Below, one piece after another: positions 16,087-25,582 of a DNA stretch of 64,000 nucleotides. The translations under genes were made by a program, and so were the position numbers. Positions within the stretch are counted from its first letter, which is position 1. Each line of letters begins with the position of its first letter. The notes beneath the pieces were generated by a model that worked only from the letters and a program-made list of their open reading frames with translations, was not told the origin of the DNA and did no database searches. This DNA is from Pseudomonadota bacterium. GTDB lineage: Bacteria; Pseudomonadota; Alphaproteobacteria; Acetobacterales; Acetobacteraceae. The stretch lies in the NCBI GenBank assembly GCA_021849425.1, contig JAJZSY010000014.1, positions 1 to 64,000 on the forward strand, written 5' to 3'.

Positions 16087-18239
16087 CGGATCTGGTCGCG
16101 CTGCTGCTGGGTGAGCGGGCCGCGCAGCGCCGAGCCCCGGCCGGACAGCGAGGGGTTGGTCATGAAATAGTCGTGCGCGGAGACCGGCGCCTCGCCCGGC
16201 GTCACCCGCGACCAGGCACCATCGGGGCCGAGCGCCCAGGAATCGACGTCGTCGCGCAGATCGACGGCCATGATCTGGTCGAGCACCTGGGCGTGGACCG
16301 TGGGATTGTGGATCGGCACGAAGGTTTCCACCCGCCAGTCCATGTTGCGGGCCATCCAGTCGGCGCTGGAGATGAAGACCTTGTTCTCGCGGTCGGGCAT
16401 TCGCGCGCCGTTGGCGAAGACGGCGATGCGGGCGTGTTCGAGGAAGCGGCCGATGATCGACTTGACGCGGATGTTCTCCGACAGTCCGGGCACGCCGGGG
16501 CGGAGGCAGCAGATGCCGCGCACCACGCAGGAGACCGGCACGCCGGCGGCGGACGCGCGGTAGAGATGGTCGATCAGCCGTTCGTCGACCAGCGAGTTCA
16601 GCTTGAGCCAGATGCCCGACGGGCGGCCGGCGCGCGCCGCCTCGATCTCGGCGTCGATCAGCGCGCCGATGGCGCGGCGGGTGGTGATCGGGCTGTAGAC
16701 CAGCTGGTCCATCTGTTCGGGCCGGGCATAGCCGGTCATGTAGTTGAACAGGCGGGCGGCGTCGCGCGTCAGTTGCTGGTCGCAGGTGAAGAAGGACAGG
16801 TCTGTGTAGATGCGCGCGGTGATCGGGTGGTAGTTGCCGGTGCCGAAATGCGCGTAGGACCGCATGGCGCTGCCCTCGCGCCGGACCACGAGCGAGAGCT
16901 TGGCGTGCGTCTTCAGCCCGAGGAAGCCATAGACGACCTGAACGCCGGCGGCTTCCAGCGTGCGGGCGAGGCGGATATTGGCCTCCTCGTCGAAACGGGC
17001 GCGCAGTTCCACCATCGCGGTGACGCTCTTGCCCGATTCGGCGGCTTCGATCAGCGCGCCGACGATCGGGGAATCGCGGCTGGTGCGGTACAGCGTCTGC
17101 TTGATGGCGACCACGTTCGGGTCGGAGGCGGCCTGGCGGAGGAACTGCACCACCACGTCGAAACTCTCGAACGGGTGGTGGACGATGATGTCCTTGTTGC
17201 GGATCGCGGCGAAACAGTCGCCGCCGAAATCGCGGATGCGCTCGGGGAAGCGCGGCGTGTAGGCGGGAAACAGCAGCTCGGGCCGGTCGTCGACGATCAT
17301 TTCCTTGAGATCGACGAGGCCGAGCATGCCGGATTCGATAAAGAAATGGTTTTCCGGCGCTTCCACCTCGTCGATGACGAGGCTGCGCAGATCGTCCGGC
17401 ATGTTGGCGGCCAGGGTCAGTTCGATCGCGGCACCGCGGCGGCGGCGCTTCAGCGCGGTTTCGTAGGACTGGACCAGATCCTCCGCCTCTTCCTCGAACT
17501 CGACATCGGTATCGCGGCAGACGCGGAACAGGCCGGAGCCGGCGAGGCGGAAGCCGTGAAACAGGCGGTCGAGAAAGAGGATCACCAGATCCTCGAGCTT
17601 GATGAAGCGGATCGTGGCCGGCGAGGGGTCGGGCAGGCGGATGAAGCGCCGGATCTGCGCGGGCAGCGGGATGAGTGCGCGCATCACGCCTGAATCGTCC
17701 TGGCGGATCAGCTTGAGCGCAAGCACGAGTCCCATGTTCTGCACGAAGGGGAACGGGTGCGCGGGGTCGATCGCGAGCGGGGTGAGGACGGGGAAGACCC
17801 GCTCCATGAAATGCTGGTCGAGAAAGGCGCGGTCGGCCTCGTTCAGCTCGTGCGGGGCGATCACGGTCAGGCCGGCGCCGGCAAGCTCGGCGAGAACGCT
17901 GCCAAGAACGCGCTGCTGGGTTTCCATCAGGGTCCTGGCGCAGCGGTTGATTTCGGCGAGCTGTTGGGTGGGCGTCAGCCCGTCCGATGACCGCAGGGCG
18001 ACTCCGGCGCGGGCCTGGCCGATCAGCCCGGCGACGCGGACGGAGTAGAATTCGTCGAGATTGGAGGCGCTGATCGAGACGAAGCGCAAGCGTTCGAGCA
18101 ACGGGTAGCGCGGGTTGTCGGCGGCGGCGACGACCCGGGCGTTGAAGGCCAGCCATGACAGTTCGCGGTTGATGAAGCGCGACGTTCCATCGGCCAGGGT
18201 CGGCTCAACGGCGATCTCGGGCAGGGTTTCCTCGTCCAT
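16056..18239 (-). CDS. ppk: Polyphosphate kinase 1
   Basis: A 727-residue protein of full family length. It starts '[19 protein letters not shown]' and has the signature '[15 protein letters not shown]' at 22-36. The autophosphorylation region matches the E. coli pattern: '[10 protein letters not shown]' with His about residue 445 (E. coli His435 equivalent) and '[10 protein letters not shown]' with His about 464. It makes and uses polyphosphate from ATP, with the four domains N, H, C1 and C2 present. The 3' end converges with the Rz1-like gene. A partner exopolyphosphatase lies about 7 kb away at 25583. Confidence 0.97.
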   Translation of the reverse strand: MDEETLPEIAVEPTLADGTSRFINRELSWLAFNARVVAAADNPRYPLLERLRFVSISASNLDEFYSVRVAGLIGQARAGVALRSSDGLTPTQQLAEINRCARTLMETQQRVLGSVLAELAGAGLTVIAPHELNEADRAFLDQHFMERVFPVLTPLAIDPAHPFPFVQNMGLVLALKLIRQDDSGVMRALIPLPAQIRRFIRLPDPSPATIRFIKLEDLVILFLDRLFHGFRLAGSGLFRVCRDTDVEFEEEAEDLVQSYETALKRRRRGAAIELTLAANMPDDLRSLVIDEVEAPENHFFIESGMLGLVDLKEMIVDDRPELLFPAYTPRFPERIRDFGGDCFAAIRNKDIIVHHPFESFDVVVQFLRQAASDPNVVAIKQTLYRTSRDSPIVGALIEAAESGKSVTAMVELRARFDEEANIRLARTLEAAGVQVVYGFLGLKTHAKLSLVVRREGSAMRSYAHFGTGNYHPITARIYTDLSFFTCDQQLTRDAARLFNYMTGYARPEQMDQLVYSPITTRRAIGALIDAEIEAARAGRPSGIWLKLNSLVDERLIDHLYRASAAGVPVSCVVRGICCLRPGVPGLSENIRVKSIIGRFLEHARIAVFANGARMPDRENKVFISSADWMARNMDWRVETFVPIHNPTVHAQVLDQIMAVDLRDDVDSWALGPDGAWSRVTPGEAPVSAHDYFMTNPSLSGRGSALRGPLTQQQRDQIRYRKTFLTND

Positions 18240-18269
18240 GCCGGCACATTGCCATGAAAGCCCTGACAG

Positions 18270-19022
18270 CTAAAGCAAAGATGTGATGGCGGCGGCCGGC
18301 GGGTCGGGCATGCGGGCGGCGGGGTCGGTCTGCGCCGCGCCTTCGTCCGGGTCGGCGAGTTCGTCGACCAGCCGTTCGGCGAGCCGGCGCGACGGGGCCG
18401 TGCCGAGAGCAAGAGCATAGCGGTCGAGCCGGGCGATGGCCTCGCGCAGCACGGCGGGACGCCGCGGCAGGTGGTTCAGCAGGAACTGGTGCAGCGCGGG
18501 CGACAGGTTCATCTGCCGTGCCGCGGCGAGGCGGTGCAACAGCGCATCGAGCAGGGCCGGTTCGGCCGGCTCGATGCGGATGGTCAGGCTGGCGCGCAAA
18601 CGGCTTGCAAGATCCGGCGGCTCGATCGGCAGGCGCGCGGGCGGCGTGCGGCAGGTCATCAGCACCGGCACGGCGGCCTGGGTGGCGCGTTCGAGTGTCG
18701 CGAACAGGGCGAGCGGCGCCGCCGCGGCGTCGATATCCTCGATCACCAGCGGCGCTTCCCCTGGGCTGGCGGGCGCGCGCAGGCGCGCGGCGTCGAGCCG
18801 GATCGCGCCGGTGCGGGCGGCCCAGAGCCAGACGAGGTGGGATTTGCCGCCGCCCGCCTCGCCCCAGATGACAAGACGGCGGTTCACCCAGTTCTCCGGC
18901 GCGGCGAGGGCGGCGCGCGCCCGCGCGTTCGATGGCGCGTCAACGAAATCGGCCGCGGCGAAGCGCTCCGGTTCGTCGAACGGCAGCGCCATCTGCCGCG
19001 GCTCGTACCCCTCGTTACGCAC
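18270..19022 (-). CDS. hda: Hda/DnaA-family regulator of replication initiation (HdaA-like)
   Basis: A 250-residue protein. GTG 19022 is preferred to ATG 18992 because it keeps 'RQMALPF', a QxxLPF clamp-binding motif that Hda uses to hold the sliding clamp and stimulate DnaA-ATP hydrolysis. Walker A is 'WGEAGGGKSHL' at about 57-67, with a Walker B-like 'LVIEDIDA'. It overlaps the perM stop by eight bases. There is no DNA-binding domain IV, so it is not DnaA. The C-terminal tail after about 225 is disordered. Confidence 0.85.
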   Translation of the reverse strand: MRNEGYEPRQMALPFDEPERFAAADFVDAPSNARARAALAAPENWVNRRLVIWGEAGGGKSHLVWLWAARTGAIRLDAARLRAPASPGEAPLVIEDIDAAAAPLALFATLERATQAAVPVLMTCRTPPARLPIEPPDLASRLRASLTIRIEPAEPALLDALLHRLAAARQMNLSPALHQFLLNHLPRRPAVLREAIARLDRYALALGTAPSRRLAERLVDELADPDEGAAQTDPAARMPDPPAAAITSLL

Positions 19023-20109
19023 CGTGCCGGGGCGGATCGAGATAGAGCGGGCTCTGCAGGTAGTGGCGCAGCCAGAACCGCGCGAGCACGCCAAGGGTTG
19101 CGGTGACGGGGACGGCGAGCAGAACGCCCAGGAAGCCGAAGGTTTCGGCGCCGGCGAACAGGGCGAAGATCACCCACACCGAGGACAGGCCGAGCCGGTC
19201 GCCGAGGAAGCGCGGGGCCACCACATAGTCGTTGAGCAACTGGCCGACGACGAAGATGCCGCCGACGATCAGCACGTGGTCGAGCCCGCTGAACTGGCCG
19301 AGCGCGAGCACGATGGAGGAGACCGCGCCGACGATCGTGCCGACATAGGGAATGAAGGAGAGCAGTCCGGCGGTCAGGCCGACCACGAGGCCGAGATTGA
19401 GGCCGGCGATCGTCAGGGTGAGCGCGTAGAACACGCCGAGAAACAGGCAGCATATCGCCTGGCCGCGCAGCCAGGCATTCAGGATCCGGCTGATCTCGCG
19501 CGCGAGGTTGCGGATGACGCTTTCATACGAGCGGGGCAGCCAGGAATCGAGCCGCCCCATCACCAGCGGCCAGTCGCGCAGGAAATAGAAGGCGACGATC
19601 GGCGTGATCACCAGGAGCGTGAGAATGTTGAACAGCGCGAAGCCGGTGCCGAGCACCTGCCGCGCCGCCGAGCCCGCGAAATTCACGATCGCGCCGGCCT
19701 CGTTGCTGACCAGCGATTGCAGCTTGTTCGAGACGAAGCCGGAGCCGAAGCGAGCCTGGATCAGGCTGATCTGGTGGGTGGTGAATTGCTGGAGCCCCGC
19801 GATCATGCCGGGCAGCTGCTGGGCGAGCAGGCTGATCTGGGCGGAAATCAGCGGATAGAGCAGCAGCGCGCAGAGGCCGACGCCGGCAATCATCGCCAGC
19901 AGCATGATGATCGCGCCGAGCGAGCGCGGCAGGCCGAGCCGGTTCAGGGCGGAGACCGCCGGATCGAGGAAATAGGCAATGCCGGCGGCGGCCACGAAGG
20001 GCAGCAGGATCGCCGAGAACAGCCGCAGGAACAGGACGACGAGGACGATCCCCGCCACGATCCAGCCGAAGCGCTGCCAGCGGAAGCCGGCCTGGGGTTC
20101 GCCGGTCAT
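19015..20109 (-). CDS. perM: AI-2E family transporter (PerM-like permease)
   Basis: A 364-residue integral membrane protein; ATG 20109 gives the usual start ('MTGEPQAGFRWQRFGWIVAG'). It has several membrane helices and the family features 'FVAAAGIAYFLDPAVSALNR' near residue 40 and 'AGLLSFIPYVGTIVG' near residue 255. Family members transport various substrates; the substrate here is unknown. It is divergent from purM and overlaps hda, a known neighbourhood in alphaproteobacteria. The upstream region (20110-20263) holds both promoters. Confidence 0.85.
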   Translation of the reverse strand: MTGEPQAGFRWQRFGWIVAGIVLVVLFLRLFSAILLPFVAAAGIAYFLDPAVSALNRLGLPRSLGAIIMLLAMIAGVGLCALLLYPLISAQISLLAQQLPGMIAGLQQFTTHQISLIQARFGSGFVSNKLQSLVSNEAGAIVNFAGSAARQVLGTGFALFNILTLLVITPIVAFYFLRDWPLVMGRLDSWLPRSYESVIRNLAREISRILNAWLRGQAICCLFLGVFYALTLTIAGLNLGLVVGLTAGLLSFIPYVGTIVGAVSSIVLALGQFSGLDHVLIVGGIFVVGQLLNDYVVAPRFLGDRLGLSSVWVIFALFAGAETFGFLGVLLAVPVTATLGVLARFWLRHYLQSPLYLDPPRHGA

Positions 20110-20263
20110 GAGCGATGGCGGCCGGCTGTGTTGCCTTGAGGCGCGCGCTGTGGTGATAACCGCGCCAACGCGATGGCCGGGAATGTCCCGGCGGGCGGGC
20201 GGGTGCCGCTGAGCAGTGTGGCCGAAGCTTTCATGAACCGAGATTAGCGCATCGGAGGCGGGC

Positions 20264-21334
20264 ATGACCAGCAAGGACGGGTCGAACGGCGAAACCTATC
20301 GCGCCGCCGGGGTGGACATCGAGGCCGGCGATGCCCTGGTCGAGGCGATCAAGCCGCTGGCGAAGGCCACCGCGCGGGCGGGCGTGCTCGGCGGCATCGG
20401 CGGGTTCGGCGCCTTGTTCGATCCGCGCGCGGCGGGGTTCGCCGACCCGATCCTGGTCGCGACGACCGACGGGGTGGGGACCAAGCTCCGGCTGGCGATC
20501 GATACCGGCATTCACGACACCGTCGGCATCGACCTCGTGGCGATGTGCGTCAACGACCTTGTGGTGCAGGGGGCGGAGCCGCTGTTCTTTCTCGATTATT
20601 TCGCGACCGGGCGGCTCGACCCCGCGATTGCGGCGCGCGTCATCGCCGGCATCGCCGAGGGCTGCCGGCAGGTCGGCTGCGCGCTGACCGGGGGCGAGAC
20701 GGCGGAAATGCCCGGCATGTATGGCGCGGGGGATTATGACCTGGCCGGCTTCGCGGTCGGCGCGGCGGAGCGCGGGCGCCTGCTGCCCGAGGGGGTGTCG
20801 CCCGGCGACATCCTGCTCGGCCTGCCCAGCACCGGCGTGCACTCGAACGGGTTTTCGCTGGTCCGCCGGATCATCGACGCTGGCGGGATCGGGCTCGACA
20901 TGCCCGCCCCCTTCGCGCCGGAACAGACGCTCGGCGCGGCGCTGATGGCGCCGACGGCGCTTTATGTCCGGCCGGTGCTGTCGCTGGCGCGGGCGGGGCT
21001 GTTGCGCGCCGCCGCCCACATCACCGGCGGCGGTCTGCCGGGCAATCTGCCGCGGGTGCTGCCCGAGGGCACCGCGGCCATGATCGACAGGGCGTGGCCG
21101 GTGCCGCCGGTGTTCGCCTGGCTGGCGCGGACCGGCAATGTGGCGCCGGAGGAAATGCTGCGGGTGTTCAATTGCGGCATCGGCATGGTGCTGGTGGTCC
21201 GCCCGGCGGATGAGGCGGCGGCGCTCGACCTGCTCGCCGGCGCGGGGGTCGTCGCGCACCATCTTGGCCGGATCACGGCCGGTGACGGCGCGCCGGCGGT
21301 CACGATCGGGCCGGCGGACACGCTGTTCGCATGA
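20264..21334 (+). CDS. purM: Phosphoribosylformylglycinamidine cyclo-ligase
   Basis: A 356-residue protein that closes the imidazole ring to give aminoimidazole ribotide (purine step 5) using ATP. Family landmarks are '[15 protein letters not shown]', '[14 protein letters not shown]' and '[15 protein letters not shown]'. The C-terminal domain carries '[15 protein letters not shown]'. CGGAGG lies upstream of ATG 20264. The stop overlaps purN (ATGA at 21331), so both act as one unit. Confidence 0.98.
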   Translation: MTSKDGSNGETYRAAGVDIEAGDALVEAIKPLAKATARAGVLGGIGGFGALFDPRAAGFADPILVATTDGVGTKLRLAIDTGIHDTVGIDLVAMCVNDLVVQGAEPLFFLDYFATGRLDPAIAARVIAGIAEGCRQVGCALTGGETAEMPGMYGAGDYDLAGFAVGAAERGRLLPEGVSPGDILLGLPSTGVHSNGFSLVRRIIDAGGIGLDMPAPFAPEQTLGAALMAPTALYVRPVLSLARAGLLRAAAHITGGGLPGNLPRVLPEGTAAMIDRAWPVPPVFAWLARTGNVAPEEMLRVFNCGIGMVLVVRPADEAAALDLLAGAGVVAHHLGRITAGDGAPAVTIGPADTLFA

Positions 21335-21951
21335 AGCGCCGCGTCGGCATCCTGATCTCGGGCCGTGGCTCGAACATGGAGGCGCTGATCGGTGCGGCGG
21401 CCGCGGCGGATTATCCCGCCGAAATCGCCATCGTGCTGTCGAACCGGGCGGCGGCGCCCGGGCTCGCGGCCGCACGGCGCGCCGGCATTCCGGCCACCGC
21501 GATTCCCGGGCGGGAGTTCGGTGCCGATCGTGCGGCGCACGAGGCGGCGATCGATGCCGCGCTCCGCGAGGCCGGATGCGAGCTGGTCTGCCTTGCCGGC
21601 TACATGCGGCTGTTGACGCCGTTTCTCGTCGGGCGCTGGGCGGGGCGGATGCTGAACATCCATCCCTCGCTGCTGCCCGCCTTTCCCGGGCTCGATACCC
21701 ATGCCCGGGCGCTGGAAGCCGGTGTGCGGCTGCATGGCTGCACGGTGCATCTGGTGACCGAGACGATGGACGAGGGGCCGATCCTCGCGCAGGCGGCCGT
21801 GCCCGTGCTGCCCGGTGACACCGAGGCCGCGCTGGCCGCCCGGGTGCTTGCCCAGGAACATGTTCTCTATCCGATGGCGCTGCGCGATCTCATCCGCGGT
21901 ACGGCGGTTCCGGCCGACCCGGCGGCCAGGCTTTTCAACCCTTGCGTTTGA
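21331..21951 (+). CDS. purN: Phosphoribosylglycinamide formyltransferase
   Basis: A 206-residue enzyme transferring formyl from 10-formyl-THF to GAR. The sequence begins '[20 protein letters not shown]', with '[20 protein letters not shown]', '[16 protein letters not shown]' (catalytic Asn/His region) and '[20 protein letters not shown]'. Length and order match the family. It overlaps purM by four bases. The gap to the next gene (21952-22086) shows no clear terminator. Confidence 0.98.
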   Translation: MKRRVGILISGRGSNMEALIGAAAAADYPAEIAIVLSNRAAAPGLAAARRAGIPATAIPGREFGADRAAHEAAIDAALREAGCELVCLAGYMRLLTPFLVGRWAGRMLNIHPSLLPAFPGLDTHARALEAGVRLHGCTVHLVTETMDEGPILAQAAVPVLPGDTEAALAARVLAQEHVLYPMALRDLIRGTAVPADPAARLFNPCV

Positions 21952-22086
21952 TGTCGGGACGTTATAGCAACTTCCAAGGTCACAAGGATGTGTAGCGTCG
22001 TCAAGGGCGCGTCACGTTCCGTGTGACCGGACAGGACTTCGAATGGTCACGCAAGGTGGCGACGGCAAGAAAGGTTCAAGGCAGGA

Positions 22087-22251
22087 ATGATGGCTGACAC
22101 GGAACACCCGAACAAGCTGCGAATCAGTCTGGAGCAGCTTGAAGAGTCCAGCCAGACGGGCTGGAACAGTTTCTCGCGGTTCATCACCGTCACCACGATC
22201 TGCGTGGTCGTCACGGTTCTGCTGATCGCCGCGTTCACCGTCTGGAGCTGA
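22087..22251 (+). CDS. Small membrane protein, aa3-type cytochrome c oxidase subunit IV-like
   Basis: A 54-residue peptide, too short for many gene callers. It starts MMADTEHPNKLRISLEQLEE (ATG 22087 or ATG 22090, with AAGG and AGGA upstream). A short soluble N-terminus is followed by 'TGWNSFSRFITVTTICVVVT' and a hydrophobic end ('VLLIAAFTVWS'). This matches the alphaproteobacterial aa3 oxidase subunit IV pattern, in which a 'W..F.R..T' segment precedes one membrane helix. It stands alone here, without other oxidase genes. Confidence 0.6.
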   Translation: MMADTEHPNKLRISLEQLEESSQTGWNSFSRFITVTTICVVVTVLLIAAFTVWS

Positions 22252-22321
22252 CGACCCGCCGAGGCGGCCGGTTTCCCCTGGCGCGTCCGCCCGTGCCGTC
22301 ATCTGTCTGACAGGTTCGGTC

Positions 22322-23227
22322 GTGAGTGAATCGCCAGTTCTGAGTCCGCGCCATGCGCTGCTGGCCCTCGCCGTCGTTGCGGTGTGGGGAACGAATTTCG
22401 TCGTGATCCGCCTTGCGCTGGATCAGTTCCCGCCCTTTCTTCTCGCCGGGCTTCGCTTCGCCCTGGCGGCCGTGCCGGGCGTGTTCTTTCTGCCCCGGCC
22501 GCGGGTGAAGTGGTCCAACCTCGCGGCCTACGGGCTGCTGATCGGCGCCGGACAATTCGGCCTGCTGTTCTTTGCGATGGATGGGCGGATTTCCCCCGGC
22601 CTGGCCTCGCTGATGATCCAGACCCAGGTCTTTTTCACGATTTTCCTCTCGATGGCGCGGGTCGGCGAACGGCTGCGGGGATTCCAGGTTGTTGCCTGCC
22701 TCCTCGCCGTGGCGGGCATCGGCGTCATCATGCTGCACCTGCATGGCGGTACCACGACCCTGTTCGGCCTGCTGCTCGTCCTGCTCGCCGCCTCCTCATG
22801 GGCCGTGGGCAATATCGTCGCCCGCGAGAGCGGCGCTCGCAACGCCCTGGCCTATGTGGTCTGGTCGAGCCTGTTCGCCGCGCCGCCGCTGCTTCTGGTC
22901 GCGCTGCTGCGCCAGGGGCCGGCCGTGCTGCTGCACGCGATAACCCACGCCACGCCCGCCGGATGGGTCGCGGTGATCTGGCAGTCGGTCGGCAATAGCT
23001 GGTTCGGCTATGGCAGCTGGGCGTTTCTGCTGGCGCGCTATCCCTCCGCCACGGTCAGCCCGATGGCGCTGCTGGTGCCGGTCTTCGGCATGGCGGCGTC
23101 CGTCGTCTGGCTTGGCGAGCCGATGCCGGGATGGAAACTGGCCGCCGCCGGGCTGGTCATCGCCGGGCTCGCGATCAGTGTGTTCTACCCGCGCTGGCGG
23201 GCGGCGCGGCTGCCCCGCCCGGCTTGA
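22322..23227 (+). CDS. EamA/DMT family transporter
   Basis: A 301-residue protein with a GTG start at 22322. About ten hydrophobic helices form two EamA repeats (residues about 13-140 and 150-295). 'VVAVWGTNFVVIRLALDQFP' opens repeat 1, and 'GNSWFGYGSWAFLLARYPSA' with 'SPMALLVPVFGMAASVVWLG' lies in repeat 2. DMT proteins usually export amino acids or metabolites; the substrate cannot be told. The gene converges with argF, and its last codons start a short tandem repeat. Confidence 0.9.
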   Translation: MSESPVLSPRHALLALAVVAVWGTNFVVIRLALDQFPPFLLAGLRFALAAVPGVFFLPRPRVKWSNLAAYGLLIGAGQFGLLFFAMDGRISPGLASLMIQTQVFFTIFLSMARVGERLRGFQVVACLLAVAGIGVIMLHLHGGTTTLFGLLLVLLAASSWAVGNIVARESGARNALAYVVWSSLFAAPPLLLVALLRQGPAVLLHAITHATPAGWVAVIWQSVGNSWFGYGSWAFLLARYPSATVSPMALLVPVFGMAASVVWLGEPMPGWKLAAAGLVIAGLAISVFYPRWRAARLPRPA

Positions 23228-23262
23228 GCTTACCCGGCTTGAGTTTACCCGGCCTGAGCTTT
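23218..23262. repeat. Three tandem 15-bp repeats between eamA and argF
   Basis: Unit: cccggcttgagctta, cccggcttgagttta, cccggcctgagcttt at 23218-23232, 23233-23247 and 23248-23262. The first unit encodes the last eamA codons and stop, and the last ends two bases before the argF stop. It looks like recent slippage between two convergent 3' ends. Confidence 0.85.
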
Positions 23263-23264
23263 GG

Positions 23265-24206
23265 TCAGGCCGCGCCGAACGCCCAGGCGAGAATCCCCTG
23301 CTGGGCGAAGAGCCGGTTCTCCGCCTCGTCGAACACCACCGATTGCGGGCCGTCGATCACCCCGGCGCTGACCTCTTCGCCGCGGTGGGCGGGAAGGCAA
23401 TGCATGAAGATCGCATCTGCCGCGGCGCGGGCCATCAGCGCCTCGTCCACGCGATAGGGGGCGAGGATGGCGTGCCGGCTCTCCGCATCCTCGTCGCTCA
23501 TGCTCACCCAGGTATCGGTGGTTACGCAGCGCGCGCCCTCGGCCGCTTCGGCCGGGCTGGCGGTGAGCAGGATGTCGGCGCCCTGCGCGCGCGCCCAGGC
23601 CAGGGCTTCCGCGTCCGGCGGCAGTTCCTCCGGGCAGGCGAGGCGGAGCTGGAAGCCGAATCGCGCCGAAGCCTCGATCCAGCTCTTGGCCATGTTGTTG
23701 CCATCGCCGATCCACGCGATGCGCTGGCCGGCGATCGCGCCGCGCTTTTCCTCGAAGGTCATCACGTCCGCCATCACCTGACAGGGGTGCGAGCGCTCGG
23801 TCAGCCCGTTGATCACCGGCACGCTGGCGTGTGCTGCGAGTTCGCGCAGCTTTTCCTCGCGGTCGGTCCGCAGCATGATGCCGTCGACATAGCGCGAGAG
23901 CACGCGGGCGGTATCCGCCACCGTCTCGCCCCGGCCGATCTGCATTTCCCGCGATGACAGCATTATGACCTCGCCGCCGAGCCGGCGCATGCCGATCTCG
24001 AAGCTGACGCGGGTGCGGGTGGAGGGCTTCTCGAAGATCAGCGCCAGCGCCCGCCCGGCGAGCGGCTGGCCGAGGGCGCGGCCGGCGCGCTTGAACCGCG
24101 CGGCGGTGTCGAGCATGTGGCGCAGCGTCGGCGCGTCGATGAGCGACAGGTCGAGGAAATGGCGCGGCGCCGGCGCGGACCGTCCGGCCTCGATCGCGGC
24201 GCTCAT
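23265..24206 (-). CDS. argF: Ornithine carbamoyltransferase
   Basis: A 313-residue enzyme making citrulline from ornithine and carbamoyl phosphate. Carbamoyl phosphate binding is shown by '[13 protein letters not shown]' at about 58-70 and 'HPCQVMAD'. Ornithine/carbamoyl residues lie in '[11 protein letters not shown]' near the C-terminus, and '[11 protein letters not shown]' is the DxxxSMG-type loop, with Asp in place of Gly. ATG 24206 overlaps the argD stop by four bases, so argD-argF form an operon. Confidence 0.97.
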   Translation of the reverse strand: MSAAIEAGRSAPAPRHFLDLSLIDAPTLRHMLDTAARFKRAGRALGQPLAGRALALIFEKPSTRTRVSFEIGMRRLGGEVIMLSSREMQIGRGETVADTARVLSRYVDGIMLRTDREEKLRELAAHASVPVINGLTERSHPCQVMADVMTFEEKRGAIAGQRIAWIGDGNNMAKSWIEASARFGFQLRLACPEELPPDAEALAWARAQGADILLTASPAEAAEGARCVTTDTWVSMSDEDAESRHAILAPYRVDEALMARAAADAIFMHCLPAHRGEEVSAGVIDGPQSVVFDEAENRLFAQQGILAWAFGAA

Positions 24207-25399
24207 TGCGCGGCGTCCTGCGCGCCGGAGGGCGCGCAGCGCCGGGAGGCTGCGTCGAGCCGGGTGAGGGCCTCGTCGATCTCGGCATCCCGCACGATCA
24301 GCGGCGGCACCAGGCGCACCACGTTGTCGCCGGCGGCGACCACCAGCAGACCCTCGGCGAGGCAGGCGTTCTGCACCTCGCCATTCGGCACGGCGCACAC
24401 CAGACCCTGCATCAGCCCCTGGCCGCGCACGCCGGAAAATACCCGCGGATGACGCGCCGCGAGTGCATCGAGCCCGGCGCGCAGCCGTGCTCCGGCCCGC
24501 GCCACCGCGTCGAGGAAGCCGGGCGCCAGAATTTCGTCGAGCACGGCATTGCCGGCGGCGCAGGCGAGCGGGCTGCCGCCATAGGTCGTGCCATGGCTGC
24601 CCGGCACCAGGCTCGCGGCGACGCGTTCGCCCGCGAGCAGCGCGCCCAGCGGAAACCCGCCGGCGATGCCCTTCGCGGTGCTGACCGCATCGGGCGCGAT
24701 TCCGGCCCATTCATGGGCGAAGAGCTTTCCGGTGCGGCCCATGCCGCACTGCACCTCGTCGAAGCCGAGCAGCAGGCCGAACTCGTCGGCCGCCTCCCGC
24801 AGGCCGCGCAGATAGTCCGCCGTGGCCGGGCGGATGCCGCCTTCGCCCTGGATCGGTTCGACCAGGATGCCGGCGGTCTCGGGCGTTATGGCGTCGCGCA
24901 GCGCGTTGAGATTGTTGAACGGCACATGGTCGAACCCGTTGACCGCGGGGCCGAACCCTTCGAGATACTTGGCGTTGCCGGTCGCGCTGATCATCGCCAG
25001 CGTGCGGCCGTGGAACGCGCCCTGCGCACAGATGACGCGATAGCGCTCGGGTTTGCCCTCGCGCGCCATGGTCTTGCGGAAGGCTTTCACCAGCGCCTCG
25101 TTGGCCTCGGCGCCGGAATTGCAGAAGAACACGCTGTCGGCGAAGCTCGCCGCGACGAGGCGGGCGGCGAGCCGCTCCGCCTGCGGCACCCGATAGAGAT
25201 TCGAGACGTGGATCACCTTCGCCGCCTGTTCGGCGATCGCCCTGGTCAGGCCGGGATGGCCGTGGCCGAGCGACGACGTCGCGATGCCGGCGCCGAAATC
25301 GAGGAATCGTCGGCCGTCATCGGCAATCAGCCAGGCGCCGTCGCCATGGCTGAACGACACGTCGATCCGGTTGTAATTCGGCATGAGGGCAGGGATCAT
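24203..25399 (-). CDS. argD: Acetylornithine / succinylornithine aminotransferase
   Basis: A 398-residue PLP enzyme from ATG 25399; GTG 25426 is an alternative start. Features are '[15 protein letters not shown]' at the start, '[20 protein letters not shown]', '[18 protein letters not shown]', '[13 protein letters not shown]' and the PLP lysine in '[18 protein letters not shown]'. It makes acetylornithine for arginine synthesis. Four-base overlap with argF. The gene is divergent from ppx, with 183 bases between starts. Confidence 0.95.
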   Translation of the reverse strand: MIPALMPNYNRIDVSFSHGDGAWLIADDGRRFLDFGAGIATSSLGHGHPGLTRAIAEQAAKVIHVSNLYRVPQAERLAARLVAASFADSVFFCNSGAEANEALVKAFRKTMAREGKPERYRVICAQGAFHGRTLAMISATGNAKYLEGFGPAVNGFDHVPFNNLNALRDAITPETAGILVEPIQGEGGIRPATADYLRGLREAADEFGLLLGFDEVQCGMGRTGKLFAHEWAGIAPDAVSTAKGIAGGFPLGALLAGERVAASLVPGSHGTTYGGSPLACAAGNAVLDEILAPGFLDAVARAGARLRAGLDALAARHPRVFSGVRGQGLMQGLVCAVPNGEVQNACLAEGLLVVAAGDNVVRLVPPLIVRDAEIDEALTRLDAASRRCAPSGAQDAAQ

Positions 25400-25582
25400 G
25401 TCGTGGTCACTTTCTCTCGCAACCACGCTATTGTGCGAAGGCGGGCCGCCAAGTCAAACGCCGGGGGGCGATATCGGCGCATGAAACCCCCTCGGGCGCG
25501 GCAGGGTTGCACTTTGCGGCGGGCTGCGCGGCGGGCCGATCCCCCTCTACCGCCCGCGCCCGTGCTGCGCTACGCAGGCCTC

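Noticed and set aside
24206-25582. In-frame N-terminal extension of ppx across argD
   Set aside because: The extension is antisense to argD; the ppx family begins close to ATG 25583.
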